Source: an uncultured Oscillospiraceae bacterium | GTDB taxonomy: Bacteria; Bacillota; Clostridia; Oscillospirales; Ruminococcaceae | Reading direction: 5' to 3' | Length of the DNA: 43,931 nucleotides | NCBI GenBank assembly: GCA_934438055.1 | Contig: CAKSAY010000007.1 | Span: 1 to 43,931 of the forward strand | Shown here: in pieces, positions 1-7,923 of the stretch | Position numbering within the stretch: the stretch's first letter is position 1 | Layout of the letters: the number at the start of each line of letters is the position of its first letter | Translations under genes and position numbers: made by a program | Notes under the pieces: generated by a model | What the model saw: only the letters and a program-made list of their open reading frames with translations | Database searches by the model: none | What the model was told of the DNA's origin: nothing

Positions 1-600
1 CAAAACAAAACTGACTCCGCTTGAAAAACGAAATCAGTTTGTTTCTTAAAATTTAATTTGCTACATCAAGTAGGCTTATTTTGTACTGTCTGTACAACTT
101 GGGGCAGTTCACTTTGCCGGGGGATACTTATTGTTGTAAGATAATATGGATGAAAAGGCATATATGCAGGTCATGGAATAAAATATTATAATCTCTGCAT
201 AACGTTTACCACCTCTTAGATGGTGGATTCCTTGCGAGTTGTATGTGATGGGCAAATATTCCCTTATGAAGATGTTCACATACGTCTAAGACAAAAAATT
301 CTTTCATTGTGTTATAAAGAGCATTCATTGTCTTAGGGGATTCAGACATGCCTTATTTAGATAAATAGAATGTGCAGTTTACGCAAAATGAGAAAGATAT
401 GGCATTGCAATATAATACGCTTTGTTAAAGTTGTGCATAGAAATGAAAAGAATAGATAAAGCTTATTTTTAAACCTGTGCTTTTTATATGTAGAGGCGAA
501 TTTGTGGTTGCAATCTTTTCAATATATGTTACAATAAATAATAGCTATTTATTTTTATCGATTTGGATTAGATAACTTTATTTATGGAAGGACATCATAT
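1..600. other. gene-free left flank with several hairpins
   Basis: No convincing coding frame is seen. The stretch holds a terminator-like inverted repeat at 3-48 (arms AAACAAAACTGA and TCAGTTTGTTT, one bulge). It also holds a short CCACC/GGTGG hairpin near 211-228. Two more perfect repeats follow: GTATGTGA with TCACATAC at about 241-283, and CTAAGACAA with TTGTCTTAG at about 286-337. The last part is the promoter region of the downstream cdaA gene. The hairpins could be remnants of a mobile element or a small RNA; I cannot assign them. Confidence 0.5.
508..535 (+). promoter_or_regulatory. putative sigma-A promoter for cdaA operon
   Basis: TTGCAA (508-513) and TACAAT (530-535) are separated by 16 bases, in the right orientation about 65 bases upstream of the cdaA start. 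The match is reasonable but not perfect. Confidence 0.35.
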
Positions 601-1464
601 ATGGATTTTATCAATACGGCTTGGCAGATGATAAGTGGTGTTATTATGTCTTTTCGTTTTACTGATTTTATTGACATCTGCATTGTAGCCTATTTATTTT
701 ATAAATGCATTCAATTAGTGCAGGAAACGCAGGCCGCTCAACTTGTAAAAGGCATTTTTCTCTTGCTGCTTGCCGCGCTTGCTGCCTCTGTTTTGCAGTT
801 AAAAACTTTAAGCCTTCTTCTAAATAATATTTTTAGCTGGGGTTTGTTGGCTGTTATCGTTCTTTTTCAGCCTGAGCTTAGAAGAATGCTTGAGAGGGTT
901 GGAAGAACCAAAGTCCGTGGAAAGTTTAATTTTTTTACGACGACAACAGAGCAGGAATTGTTAAATAAAAGATGGGATAGGTGCATTCACACTGTTGCCA
1001 ATGCCTGTGAGTCTTTGTCAAGAACAAAGACAGGGGCGTTGATTGTTTTTGAAAGAGGCACCCGTTTAGGCGAGCAGATTGACACGGGCGTGATTATTCA
1101 TGCGGATGTTAGTGAAGAACTCATTGGCAATTTATTTTTTAAGAATTCACCTCTGCACGATGGTGCTGTGATCATTCGAGATGGCTCGATTCTAGCGGCT
1201 TCTTGTTTTCTTCCCAAACCACGAAAGGAAGAGTTTATTGCACGGGAGTTAGGTTCCCGCCACCGTGCGGCAATTGGCATGAGTGAGAATTCAGATGCTT
1301 TGGTGTTGATTGTTTCGGAGGAAACGGGCTCTATATCGGTCGCAGCTGATGGAAACTTGAAACGAGATTTAACAAAAACAGCCCTCATCACGTATTTAAA
1401 GGATGGCATTATTCCGAAGGCAGCTGAGGAAAGAAAGAAAAAGAAACATTGGAGGACTAAATAG
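601..1464 (+). CDS. cdaA: diadenylate cyclase CdaA (membrane-bound)
   Basis: This enzyme condenses two ATP into cyclic di-AMP, the messenger that controls potassium and osmolyte balance and cell-wall homeostasis in Gram-positive bacteria. The 287-residue length is typical of CdaA (YbbP/DacA). Hydrophobic segments at about residues 20-40, 50-70 and 75-92 form the membrane anchor. The cytoplasmic DAC domain follows, with the diagnostic DGA motif at 187-189 and RHR motif at 220-222. The ATG start has GGAAGGA upstream. It is followed after one base by cdaR, its membrane partner, so the two are co-transcribed. Assignment is firm from the motifs and the neighbour. Confidence 0.96.
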   Translation: MDFINTAWQMISGVIMSFRFTDFIDICIVAYLFYKCIQLVQETQAAQLVKGIFLLLLAALAASVLQLKTLSLLLNNIFSWGLLAVIVLFQPELRRMLERVGRTKVRGKFNFFTTTTEQELLNKRWDRCIHTVANACESLSRTKTGALIVFERGTRLGEQIDTGVIIHADVSEELIGNLFFKNSPLHDGAVIIRDGSILAASCFLPKPRKEEFIARELGSRHRAAIGMSENSDALVLIVSEETGSISVAADGNLKRDLTKTALITYLKDGIIPKAAEERKKKKHWRTK

Positions 1465-1465
1465 A

Positions 1466-2722
1466 ATGAATGTTTCATTTGGAAAGCTTTTTAAGAACAA
1501 ACGTTCGAGAATCATTCTGTCTGTCATTCTTGCTATTATTACTTGGTTTATTGTCGTTGTATATTTTGACCCGGAGAGCACGATAACTGTTAATGATGTT
1601 CCTGTTCAAATTGAGACAACCAATACACAGGCAGAGAAGATGGGCTTGGAGGTTACGAATATTGAGCCGAAAACAGTTTCTTTAGAACTTTCGGGCAAGC
1701 GATATAAAATAGGTACAATGGATAAAGACGATTTCACAGTTACGGCGTCTATTGCAACAGTCACATCGGCTGATACTTATGTTCTGGATTTGGTTGCGAC
1801 TCCGAACGTTGCAACCGGTGAATTTTCTATTGTGAGTGTGACGCCTAATAAGGCCACGGTTACTTTTGACACCATTTCTTCCAAAACGATATCTTTATCA
1901 GCTTCTGCTCCAAACATTAAGGTGCAGGATGGATATATTTTAGAAAGTCCCGTCGCTTCTCCTGAACGATTGGAGGTGCAGGGTCCGGAACAGGAAATGA
2001 ATCGTTTGAATTCTATTGTTTTGCTCAATGAGCAGAATTCAACGCTAACTTCAACGCAAACGCTTGAGGCAGAGCCAAAATTTTATGCCGAGGATGGAAC
2101 GGAATTGGATCCTACACTGTTTACGTATAATCAGGATATTCAATTTAAAATTACCATTCCTGTTTATAAACAAAAGACTGTGCCTTTAACCTTTAAATAT
2201 AAAAACGCGCCCGGTACTTTAAATACAGATGATTTGGAATATACCATCTCGCCGTCTGAAATCACAGTGGCTGCGCCGGCTGATGCGATTCAGAACCTAA
2301 ATGAGATTAATTTGGGATATATTGATATGCGTGAACTGGATATTGGAAAGTCATTTCAGTTTAACATCCCAATGCCGTCCGGCTTTAAAAATGTTGATAA
2401 TATTACACAAGCTACAGTATCCTTTACACAGGATAATTGGGATTCTAAGATTCTGTCAATAGATGATATTCGTATGGTCAACCAACCGTCTGATTATGAT
2501 ATTACAATTAAGACAAAGGCGATAAGCGATGTTAAGATAGTTGGAGATAAATCTGCTATTGCGCAGGTAGACAGCAGCGACTTGGTCGCGACGATTGATT
2601 TCACCAGCCAGACGATTAAGGAAGGAAGTCAAACGGTTCCTGTCAATATTGAAGTGGTCACCAAAGATGGAATTTGGCCTGTTGGGGAGTACACCTGTGT
2701 TATTCATGCAAAGTCTAAATAA
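1466..2722 (+). CDS. cdaR: YbbR-domain protein CdaR, regulator of CdaA
   Basis: CdaR is a single-pass membrane protein whose extracytoplasmic YbbR repeats modulate CdaA activity. The 418-residue product has one N-terminal membrane helix (about residues 14-34, IILSVILAIITWFIVVVYF). A long beta-rich exterior follows, with repeated YbbR-like segments of the type 'V-P-V-x-I-E' and 'P-x-x-V-T-V-x-G-P'. An in-frame upstream ATG at 1403 lies inside cdaA and has no ribosome site. The ATG at 1466 has GGAGG ten bases upstream and starts one base after the cdaA stop, so it is chosen. In many Bacillota glmM is third in this operon; here it is not (see glmM at 36461). Confidence 0.92.
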   Translation: MNVSFGKLFKNKRSRIILSVILAIITWFIVVVYFDPESTITVNDVPVQIETTNTQAEKMGLEVTNIEPKTVSLELSGKRYKIGTMDKDDFTVTASIATVTSADTYVLDLVATPNVATGEFSIVSVTPNKATVTFDTISSKTISLSASAPNIKVQDGYILESPVASPERLEVQGPEQEMNRLNSIVLLNEQNSTLTSTQTLEAEPKFYAEDGTELDPTLFTYNQDIQFKITIPVYKQKTVPLTFKYKNAPGTLNTDDLEYTISPSEITVAAPADAIQNLNEINLGYIDMRELDIGKSFQFNIPMPSGFKNVDNITQATVSFTQDNWDSKILSIDDIRMVNQPSDYDITIKTKAISDVKIVGDKSAIAQVDSSDLVATIDFTSQTIKEGSQTVPVNIEVVTKDGIWPVGEYTCVIHAKSK

Positions 2723-2745
2723 TAGTGAATATTGGAGGGGGTTTT

Positions 2746-4338
2746 ATGCCGATTCGCCTTACAAATATACGCACTCTTATTGACAGGGACGAAAACGATG
2801 CGATTGATAAGGCTATTAAACGCCTTGGTGTTTTGCGCTCTCAAGTAAATGACGCTTATGTGAGTAAAAAATCGTTGGATGCTAGGCAAAAACATCAGAT
2901 GATGTTTGTATATACAGTAGTTGTCTGTTTAAAGTCTGATGAACAGGCATTGGTGAAAAAATTGGCGCATCCATTCATTCAATGGATGCAGGAAGAGGAT
3001 TTGCATTTTTATTTTGGAACAAAAAAATTGTCTCACCGCATTGTGATTGCCGGTTTTGGCCCGGCCGGTATTTTTGCGGCATATGCTTTAGCAAAGAATG
3101 GCTACCGACCTTTTGTGATTGAGCGGGGCGGTGATTTAGATTCCCGCATTAACGCTGTAGATGATTTTTTACGGAATGGGAATTTTCATACAGAAAATAA
3201 TATTCAATTTGGGGAGGGAGGTGCCGGAACCTTTTCGGACGGAAAATTGACAACCCGGATTTCAGACCCGTTTTGCCGACAGGTTATCAACATTTTTCTT
3301 GAAAATGGCGCACCATGTGAAATTGCAAAGATGGCTAAGCCGCATATTGGAACGGATAAGCTTCGAGAGGTGATTCATTCGATTAGAGAGGAGATTCTCT
3401 CGATGGGCGGGGAGATTCATTTTCACACTTGTTTGGACGGTGTTTCAATTCGCAACGGAGCATTACAGGCAGTATCTTTTAATGGAGAATGGCATGCTGC
3501 ATCTATTTTACTATTAGCATTAGGGCATAGCGCAAGAGACACTTTTTCTATGCTCTTTCGGGCAGGAATTAAAATGGTTGCAAAACCCTTTTCTGTGGGC
3601 GCTAGAATTGAACATAGGCAGGAGGATATCAATCGGGCGTTATATGGTGATTATGCTGATAATCCTCTGTTGCCGATTGGAGAGTATCAACTTTCTTATA
3701 GGGAAAACAATCGTGGTGTATATACATTTTGCATGTGTCCCGGCGGTTTTGTTGTTCCGGCCAATTCGACAGCGGACGCTGTTGTGACAAATGGAATGAG
3801 CGAATATAAAAGAGATGGAAAGAATGCCAATTCCGCTTTGGTTGTGAATGTTGATCCATCTGATTTTGGAACACATCCATTCGATGGTATTCGCTTTCAG
3901 GAAATGATAGAGAGAAATGCCTTTGCATTAGCTGGCAAAAATTATACGGCACCTGCTGCGACCATAGGATGTTTTTTGGATGGGAAGACCGGGATTTGCA
4001 TGAATCGCACTGAGCCAACATATCCTTTTGGGGTTTGTGCTGTAGACTTTCATAAAATTTTTCCAACCTTTGTTGTAGATATGATGAAAAAGGGTCTCTG
4101 TCAATTTGAAAAAAAACTTCCCGGTTTTTCTTGCCGCGATGCTGTCTTGACTGCGCCTGAAACAAGAACGAGCTCGCCGATTCGGATGCTTAGAACTGAT
4201 GCTTATCATGCAGAAGGCCTTGAGACTATTTATCCCTGCGGCGAAGGGGCGGGATATGCCGGTGGAATTATGAGCGCTGCTGTGGATGGCTTGCGTGTGG
4301 CGCAGCAGATCATGAAAATTTATGCGCCAATGAATTAA
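2746..4338 (+). CDS. FAD-dependent dehydrogenase (COG2509-like)
   Basis: A 530-residue flavoprotein of the uncharacterized FAD-dependent dehydrogenase group. It has an N-terminal domain of about 90 residues. The dinucleotide-binding motif is at about residue 99 onward (AGFGPAGIFAAYALAKNGY), followed by the E-R-G-G acidic turn that binds the FAD ribose. The conserved 'FGEGGAGTFSDGKLTTR' stretch and a C-terminal 'CGEGAGYAGGIMSAAVDG' FAD-contact motif are also visible. The start at 2746 is preceded by GGAGGGGG; the earlier in-frame codon at 2725 lies before that site. It follows cdaR by 23 bases, so it is probably in the same transcript. The substrate is unknown; the family is often described as a redox enzyme of unassigned function. 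Confidence 0.85.
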   Translation: MPIRLTNIRTLIDRDENDAIDKAIKRLGVLRSQVNDAYVSKKSLDARQKHQMMFVYTVVVCLKSDEQALVKKLAHPFIQWMQEEDLHFYFGTKKLSHRIVIAGFGPAGIFAAYALAKNGYRPFVIERGGDLDSRINAVDDFLRNGNFHTENNIQFGEGGAGTFSDGKLTTRISDPFCRQVINIFLENGAPCEIAKMAKPHIGTDKLREVIHSIREEILSMGGEIHFHTCLDGVSIRNGALQAVSFNGEWHAASILLLALGHSARDTFSMLFRAGIKMVAKPFSVGARIEHRQEDINRALYGDYADNPLLPIGEYQLSYRENNRGVYTFCMCPGGFVVPANSTADAVVTNGMSEYKRDGKNANSALVVNVDPSDFGTHPFDGIRFQEMIERNAFALAGKNYTAPAATIGCFLDGKTGICMNRTEPTYPFGVCAVDFHKIFPTFVVDMMKKGLCQFEKKLPGFSCRDAVLTAPETRTSSPIRMLRTDAYHAEGLETIYPCGEGAGYAGGIMSAAVDGLRVAQQIMKIYAPMN

Positions 4339-4381
4339 AGGTTTTACCTAAATATAGAGTCAAAGCGCGAATGATTAAAGC

Positions 4382-4732
4382 TAGAAAACTAACTTAGGGA
4401 TTGTTGATAATTTATTGGCGTTTATTCCATTTGGAGTGTTTACCGGTATGTTGCTTGAGGGCAAATCTTTCATTAAAAGGCAGCGCCTATCTTTTAACCA
4501 TTCTTGCTTTTGAGACGCTTTAATTTGCTTTTGCAATTGGTGCGAGCGATATCACAGATTTGCCAATGAACACGTTAGGTGAAATGATAGGGATTGGACT
4601 TTTGCTGTTTGTTCTAGAATATTTAAAGACAGTACACATAAGATTCTTAATATTATTTTGCTGATTGGAGCAATATTTTTTGATTCTGCCGGTTGGGGCG
4701 TTCATTTTAGCGAATCTATAGTCATCAGTTGA
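4382..4732 (+). pseudogene. VanZ-family membrane protein, decayed
   Basis: Three reading frames together spell a VanZ-like protein. One frame from 4391 reads N-L-G-I-V-D-N-L-L-A-F-I-P-F-G. A second frame reads 'LTILAFETL', a TAA stop at 4521-4523, then 'FAFAIGASDITDLPMNTLG', where VanZ proteins have ETLQ-x-F; a CAA to TAA change explains the stop. The third frame gives 'KILNIILLIGAIFF' and ends at the TGA at 4730-4732. At least two frameshifts plus the nonsense change are therefore present, and the N-terminus is missing. VanZ proteins are linked to low-level glycopeptide resistance or envelope functions. This copy cannot make a full product. Confidence 0.8.
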
Positions 4733-4771
4733 TTTTTGTTTGTTATTTCTTAAGAAAGCTTTATTATGAAT

Positions 4772-4803
4772 AAAAAGGGACACTTTATTAAGCGTCCCTT
4801 TTT
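4772..4803. terminator. intrinsic terminator, bidirectional
   Basis: Stem AAAAAGGGAC/GTCCCTTTTT around a 12-base loop, A-rich on one flank and T-rich on the other. It lies between the VanZ remnant (+) and the DUF1858 gene (-) and can serve both strands. Confidence 0.75.
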
Positions 4804-4825
4804 GTTTTTCCATTAAAGCGCAATA

Positions 4826-5026
4826 CTATTGAATATGGGCATTAATTTTTTCAATCAATTCATTTGGGTCTACTCCGTGAACCATACAGGCCTGTTCAAT
4901 GCTCTCTCCACGTGCAGAGGGGCAACCCAAACAATGCATTCCCATTTCTAAAAAGAAAGTAGATGTAGACTCATCATATTCTAAGATGTCGCCAATAAGC
5001 GTATCTTTTGTTATTGTAAATGCCAT
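4826..5026 (-). CDS. DUF1858 hybrid-cluster-associated redox disulfide protein
   Basis: A 66-residue protein that is one complete DUF1858 domain, the type described as the hybrid-cluster-protein-associated disulfide redox domain. Cysteines at 32, 35 and 47 are visible, with the core 'GMHCLGCPSARGESIEQAC'. It begins with the usual 'I-T-K-D-T-L-I-G-D-I-L' helix. The family is thought to handle redox chemistry through the CxxC pair; the partner is not in this window. The gene is monocistronic, with its own promoter upstream and a terminator downstream. The start has GGAG about 12 bases upstream. Confidence 0.88.
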   Translation of the reverse strand: MAFTITKDTLIGDILEYDESTSTFFLEMGMHCLGCPSARGESIEQACMVHGVDPNELIEKINAHIQ

Positions 5027-5057
5027 TTTTGTTTTCTCCTTTCCTGTGCTTTACACT

Positions 5058-5086
5058 ATTATATCCGAATTTGCAGAAAAAATCAA
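5058..5086 (-). promoter_or_regulatory. sigma-A promoter for DUF1858 gene
   Basis: On the minus strand TTGATT (5086-5081) and TATAAT (5063-5058) are separated by exactly 17 bases. They lie about 32 bases upstream of the start codon at 5026. Confidence 0.65.
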
Positions 5087-5273
5087 GGAATTGTCTAAAT
5101 GTTGTATAGAGTTTAAGCAAATGGCGTATTATATAAACAATTGGAAAAGAGTTTATTGCGTTATTGCAGCTATTTTTTCAAAGGGTATGGATTATAATGG
5201 AAACATTCATAGTATACTTTTTTAGATCTGGGGCAAACTGATGGTATTGAATATTAGAAATGAGGTATGCCAT

Positions 5274-6311
5274 ATGTTTAATGAGAAGATTCGTGTTGTC
5301 CAGTATGGTTGCGGCAAAATGTCTAAATACACCCTTCGTTATCTCTATGAAAAAGGGGCTGAAATTGTTGGCGCAATTGACGTGGATCCATCTGTGGTGG
5401 GAATGGATGTGGGGGATTGGGCAGAGCTTGGCACAAAGCTCGGCGTGAAAATTCGTAGCGATGCTGAAACTGTTTTAGATGAATCTGCTCCTGATGTGGC
5501 CGTTGTTACCTTGTTCAGTTTTATGAAAGACGTTGCTCCTTTTTTTGAAACTCTTTTAAAGCGTGGCATTAATGTTATTACCACATGCGAAGAGGCAATT
5601 TACCCATGGACCACCTCTCCTGAAATCACCAATCGTTTAGATGCTCTTGCTAAGGAGTATGGATGCACTATAGCAGGTTCTGGTATGCAAGATATTTTCT
5701 GGATTAACATGATTGCATGCGTTGCAGGCGGCGTTCATAAGATTGACAAGATTGAGGGAGCAACCAGCTATAATGTTGAGGATTATGGTTTAGCTCTGGC
5801 AAAAGCGCATGGGGTAGGATTGACACCTGAGGAGTTTGAAGAGAAGATTGCACATCCTGACGTGTTAGAGCCCTGCTATGTTTGGAATTCAAATGAAGCA
5901 ATTGCTTCAAAGATGGGATGGACGATTCAGTCGCAGACACAGAAATGTGTACCGTATTTTTATGATAAGGATCTTTATTCTGAAACAATGGGCGCAACCA
6001 TTCCAAAGGGGAATTGCATTGGCATGAGCGCTGTTGTGACAACGAAGACCTTTCAAGGACCTATTATTCAAACACAGTGTATTGGTAAGGTGTATGGTCC
6101 GGAAGATGGTGATTTATGTGACTGGAAGATAACAGGCGAGCCGGACATAACCTTTTATGTTCATAAGCCGGCTACTGTAGAGCATACGTGCGCCACTATT
6201 GTGAACCGTATTCCAAGATTGTTGACCTCTCCTCCGGGATATTATACCGTAGAAAAGATGACACCGGTTTCTTATATGAGTTACCCTATGCAGTTTTATC
6301 TTGACGAGTAG
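5274..6311 (+). CDS. 2,4-diaminopentanoate dehydrogenase-like / DapB-fold oxidoreductase
   Basis: A 345-residue NAD(P)-dependent enzyme with an N-terminal Rossmann fold (V-V-Q-Y-G-C-G-K-M-S at residues 8-17). It continues with a DapB-like C-terminal domain carrying 'IAGSGMQDIFWINMIACVAGG'. The length and motifs match 2,4-diaminopentanoate dehydrogenase of clostridial ornithine fermentation and its homologues. None of the other ornithine-degradation genes is nearby, so the substrate is uncertain. The start at 5274 has GAGGT upstream; the ATG at 5241 would add 11 residues before the conserved N-terminus. The gene stands alone and is followed by a strong terminator. Confidence 0.75.
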   Translation: MFNEKIRVVQYGCGKMSKYTLRYLYEKGAEIVGAIDVDPSVVGMDVGDWAELGTKLGVKIRSDAETVLDESAPDVAVVTLFSFMKDVAPFFETLLKRGINVITTCEEAIYPWTTSPEITNRLDALAKEYGCTIAGSGMQDIFWINMIACVAGGVHKIDKIEGATSYNVEDYGLALAKAHGVGLTPEEFEEKIAHPDVLEPCYVWNSNEAIASKMGWTIQSQTQKCVPYFYDKDLYSETMGATIPKGNCIGMSAVVTTKTFQGPIIQTQCIGKVYGPEDGDLCDWKITGEPDITFYVHKPATVEHTCATIVNRIPRLLTSPPGYYTVEKMTPVSYMSYPMQFYLDE

Positions 6312-6355
6312 GGTAGACTAGAAACTTTATTATTACTTGCTTGAACGATAAAGAT

Positions 6356-6390
6356 GCAGATAGAATGGTTTTGCATTCTATCTGCTTTCT
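6356..6390 (+). terminator. intrinsic terminator after dehydrogenase gene
   Basis: Perfect 12-base stem GCAGATAGAATG/CATTCTATCTGC with a 6-base loop (6356-6385), followed by TTTCT. Confidence 0.85.
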
Positions 6391-6496
6391 ATTTGCGATC
6401 ATATATTTTTTTGCATTTATCGTAAAACAGTATGGAGCGCAGTTTGCCTATATAAAAGTTAATCTAAGAATATTTTAAGAAATTTAAAAATGATTG

Positions 6497-6525
6497 TTGA
6501 CAAAGTTGACGAAACATGCTATAAT
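6497..6525 (+). promoter_or_regulatory. consensus sigma-A promoter for tRNA genes
   Basis: TTGACA (6497-6502) and TATAAT (6520-6525) are both perfect, with a 17-base spacer. They lie about 54 bases before the mature tRNA-Thr, as expected for a strongly expressed stable RNA unit. Confidence 0.9.
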
Positions 6526-6578
6526 AAACAAGCATTAGTCAGGGAAGAGAGTATGGTAATCTATTCAAACCTTGATAT

Positions 6579-6654
6579 GCTGGTGTAGCTCAGTTGGTAG
6601 AGCAGCTGATTTGTAATCAGCAGGTCGGGGGTTCGAGTCCGTCCACCAGCTCCA
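6579..6654 (+). tRNA. tRNA-Thr (anticodon TGT)
   Basis: A complete 76-base cloverleaf. The acceptor arms are GCTGGTG and CACCAGC. The anticodon stem GCTGA/TCAGC encloses loop TTTGTAA with anticodon TGT at 6612-6614, which reads ACA. The T-arm contains GGTTCGAGTCC and the CCA end is encoded at 6652-6654. It is first in a two-tRNA unit behind a consensus promoter. Confidence 0.97.
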
Positions 6655-6655
6655 C

Positions 6656-6682
6656 AACTGACATGTTGCGTGTCAGTTTTTT
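6656..6682 (+). terminator. hairpin plus T-run between two tRNA genes
   Basis: Perfect 8-base stem AACTGACA/TGTCAGTT (6656-6663, 6671-6678) with a 7-base loop, followed by a run of six T ending at 6682. The next base starts tRNA-Tyr. It has the form of an intrinsic terminator or attenuator, or it may guide RNA processing. Confidence 0.6.
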
Positions 6683-6768
6683 GGGAGAATTCCCGAGTGG
6701 CCAAAGGGAACAGACTGTAAATCTGTCGCTTTTTAGCTTCGATGGTTCGAATCCATCTTCTCCCACCA
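6683..6768 (+). tRNA. tRNA-Tyr (anticodon GTA)
   Basis: An 86-base class II tRNA with a long variable arm. The acceptor is GGGAGAA/TTCTCCC. The anticodon stem ACAGA/TCTGT holds loop CTGTAAA with GTA at 6717-6719. The T-arm reads GGTTCGAATCC, the discriminator base is A, and CCA is encoded at 6766-6768. It probably shares the promoter at 6497. Confidence 0.97.
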
Positions 6769-6794
6769 AATTTATATAATGCAATTATTGCATA

Positions 6795-6822
6795 ACCCCT
6801 CGATATTTTCGGGGGGTATTTT
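6795..6822 (+). terminator. intrinsic terminator after tRNA pair
   Basis: Nine-pair stem (ACCCCTCGA with TCGGGGGGT, one G-T pair) around a 5-base loop, followed by ATTTT. Confidence 0.75.
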
Positions 6823-7217
6823 AATGATTATAATATGGCTGCAGTTTTCTTGAATTTTATAGTCTGCTAACTTTTTTAGATGATAGGGGTTTATAGAGCT
6901 ATTGCATTTGGCTTCTTGGTCTATTATAATAGAGTGTTCGCAAGTCCCTTTTAGCATGCTTTTGAACAAAAACACCAATAAAATTCATTTTTTTATTTAT
7001 TTGGGGGATATTGATATTATATAGTATAGCGATATGTTGTCTACAAAGTCCTCAATTTGCTATCTTAGCGTTTGCTGTTATAATACCTAATCTAGAGAAT
7101 CGGCTTGTTTTATGGTTGCACTGTCAGTTCGAAATTTATGATAAAACAGGACGGAATGCAGACGATGTTTGTTGATTTAACCTATGCTATTTTATTTATA
7201 ATATGAGGTGATTTCGT
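6823..7217 (+). other. gene-free stretch upstream of cupin
   Basis: AT-rich sequence with no gene I can support. A minus-strand frame here (6772-6978) runs across the tRNA terminator and has no recognizable product. The only signal seen is a possible promoter, TTGCTA (7057-7062) and TATAAT (7079-7084) with a 16-base spacer, which could serve the cupin gene with a leader of about 125 bases. Confidence 0.5.
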
Positions 7218-7550
7218 ATGGATGGAATATTGAAGAATATTTGTAAATCTGAAGTGTTAACATTAAAGAACGAGATTTCCTGCCAAAAAGGGCAGGTGAT
7301 TAGCAAGACTCTGGTTCAAAACGCAGCTGTTAGTTTAACGCTGTTTGCTTTTGCAAAGGGAGAAGAAATTAGCACACATGAATCTAATGGAGATGCTATG
7401 GTAATATGCTTAGATGGAGTTGGACAAGTAACCATTGATGGCGTTGTCTATGAATTACAAGAAGGGGACTCGATTGTGATGCCGGCGCGGCATCCACATG
7501 CGGTGTTGGCAAAAGAGGATTTTAAAATGTTATTGGTGGTTGTGTTTTAA
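7218..7550 (+). CDS. small single-domain cupin protein
   Basis: A 110-residue protein consisting of one cupin beta-barrel. The family pattern is visible in the segments 'GDAMVICLDGVGQVTIDG' and 'LQEGDSIVMPARHPHAV'. The second motif keeps the usual G-D-x-x-x-x-P-x-x-x-P-H form. The first motif keeps only one histidine (about residue 54), so the metal site may be incomplete. Such stand-alone cupins bind small molecules or act as isomerases or dioxygenases; no substrate can be named. The ATG has GAGGTGA upstream. The gene is monocistronic and ends at a long hairpin. Confidence 0.85.
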   Translation: MDGILKNICKSEVLTLKNEISCQKGQVISKTLVQNAAVSLTLFAFAKGEEISTHESNGDAMVICLDGVGQVTIDGVVYELQEGDSIVMPARHPHAVLAKEDFKMLLVVVF

Positions 7551-7575
7551 TAACGCATTTTATGTAGCAAAAAAT

Positions 7576-7622
7576 AATCCATTATGCGGACTATCATTAG
7601 ATAGTCCGCATAATGGATTTTA
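7576..7622. terminator. very long bidirectional terminator hairpin
   Basis: A perfect 20-base stem (arms 7576-7595 and 7600-7619) with a 4-base ATTA loop. An A-run lies on the left and TTTT on the right. It separates the cupin gene (+) from rpsR (-) and can end transcription from both sides. Confidence 0.9.
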
Positions 7623-7652
7623 AATCAATTCTTATCTTAAAGAGAAGCTTGT

Positions 7653-7895
7653 TTAGTCGCTTACATAAGGAAGCAGTGCAAGATGACGAGCTCTCTTAAT
7701 TGCAATTGTCAATTGTCTCTGATGACGTGCACAAGTGCCTGTCACACGTCTTGGAACAATTTTAGAGCGTTCGCTCATATAACGCTTTAATTTTGCGATG
7801 TCTTTATAATCTATTTGATTTGATTTATCTAAGCAGAAAGCACAAACTTTTTTGCGTGTTCTTCTGTTTCTTCCAACTCTATCTCTATTTTCCAT
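7653..7895 (-). CDS. rpsR: 30S ribosomal protein bS18
   Basis: The 80-residue S18 protein of the small ribosomal subunit platform, where it pairs with S6. The family core 'IDYKDIAKLKRYMSERSKI' and 'RRVTGTCARHQRQL' is intact. An N-terminal CAFC pair plus C and H at the TGTCARH site suggests the zinc-binding (C+) form. It is last in the rpsF-ssb-rpsR operon, 28 bases after ssb, with AGGGAGG upstream of the start. Confidence 0.98.
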   Translation of the reverse strand: MENRDRVGRNRRTRKKVCAFCLDKSNQIDYKDIAKLKRYMSERSKIVPRRVTGTCARHQRQLTIAIKRARHLALLPYVSD

Positions 7896-7923
7896 AGAAG
7901 TTTTCCCTCCTTGGTTTCATGAT

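Noticed and set aside
3629..4165. 178-residue minus-strand frame
   Set aside because: Antisense to the FAD-dependent dehydrogenase, which has clear motifs; no ribosome site.
6594..6779. 61-residue plus-strand frame
   Set aside because: It spans the two tRNA genes and is not a protein gene.
6772..6978. 68-residue minus-strand frame
   Set aside because: It runs through the tRNA terminator, has no ribosome site and no family resemblance.
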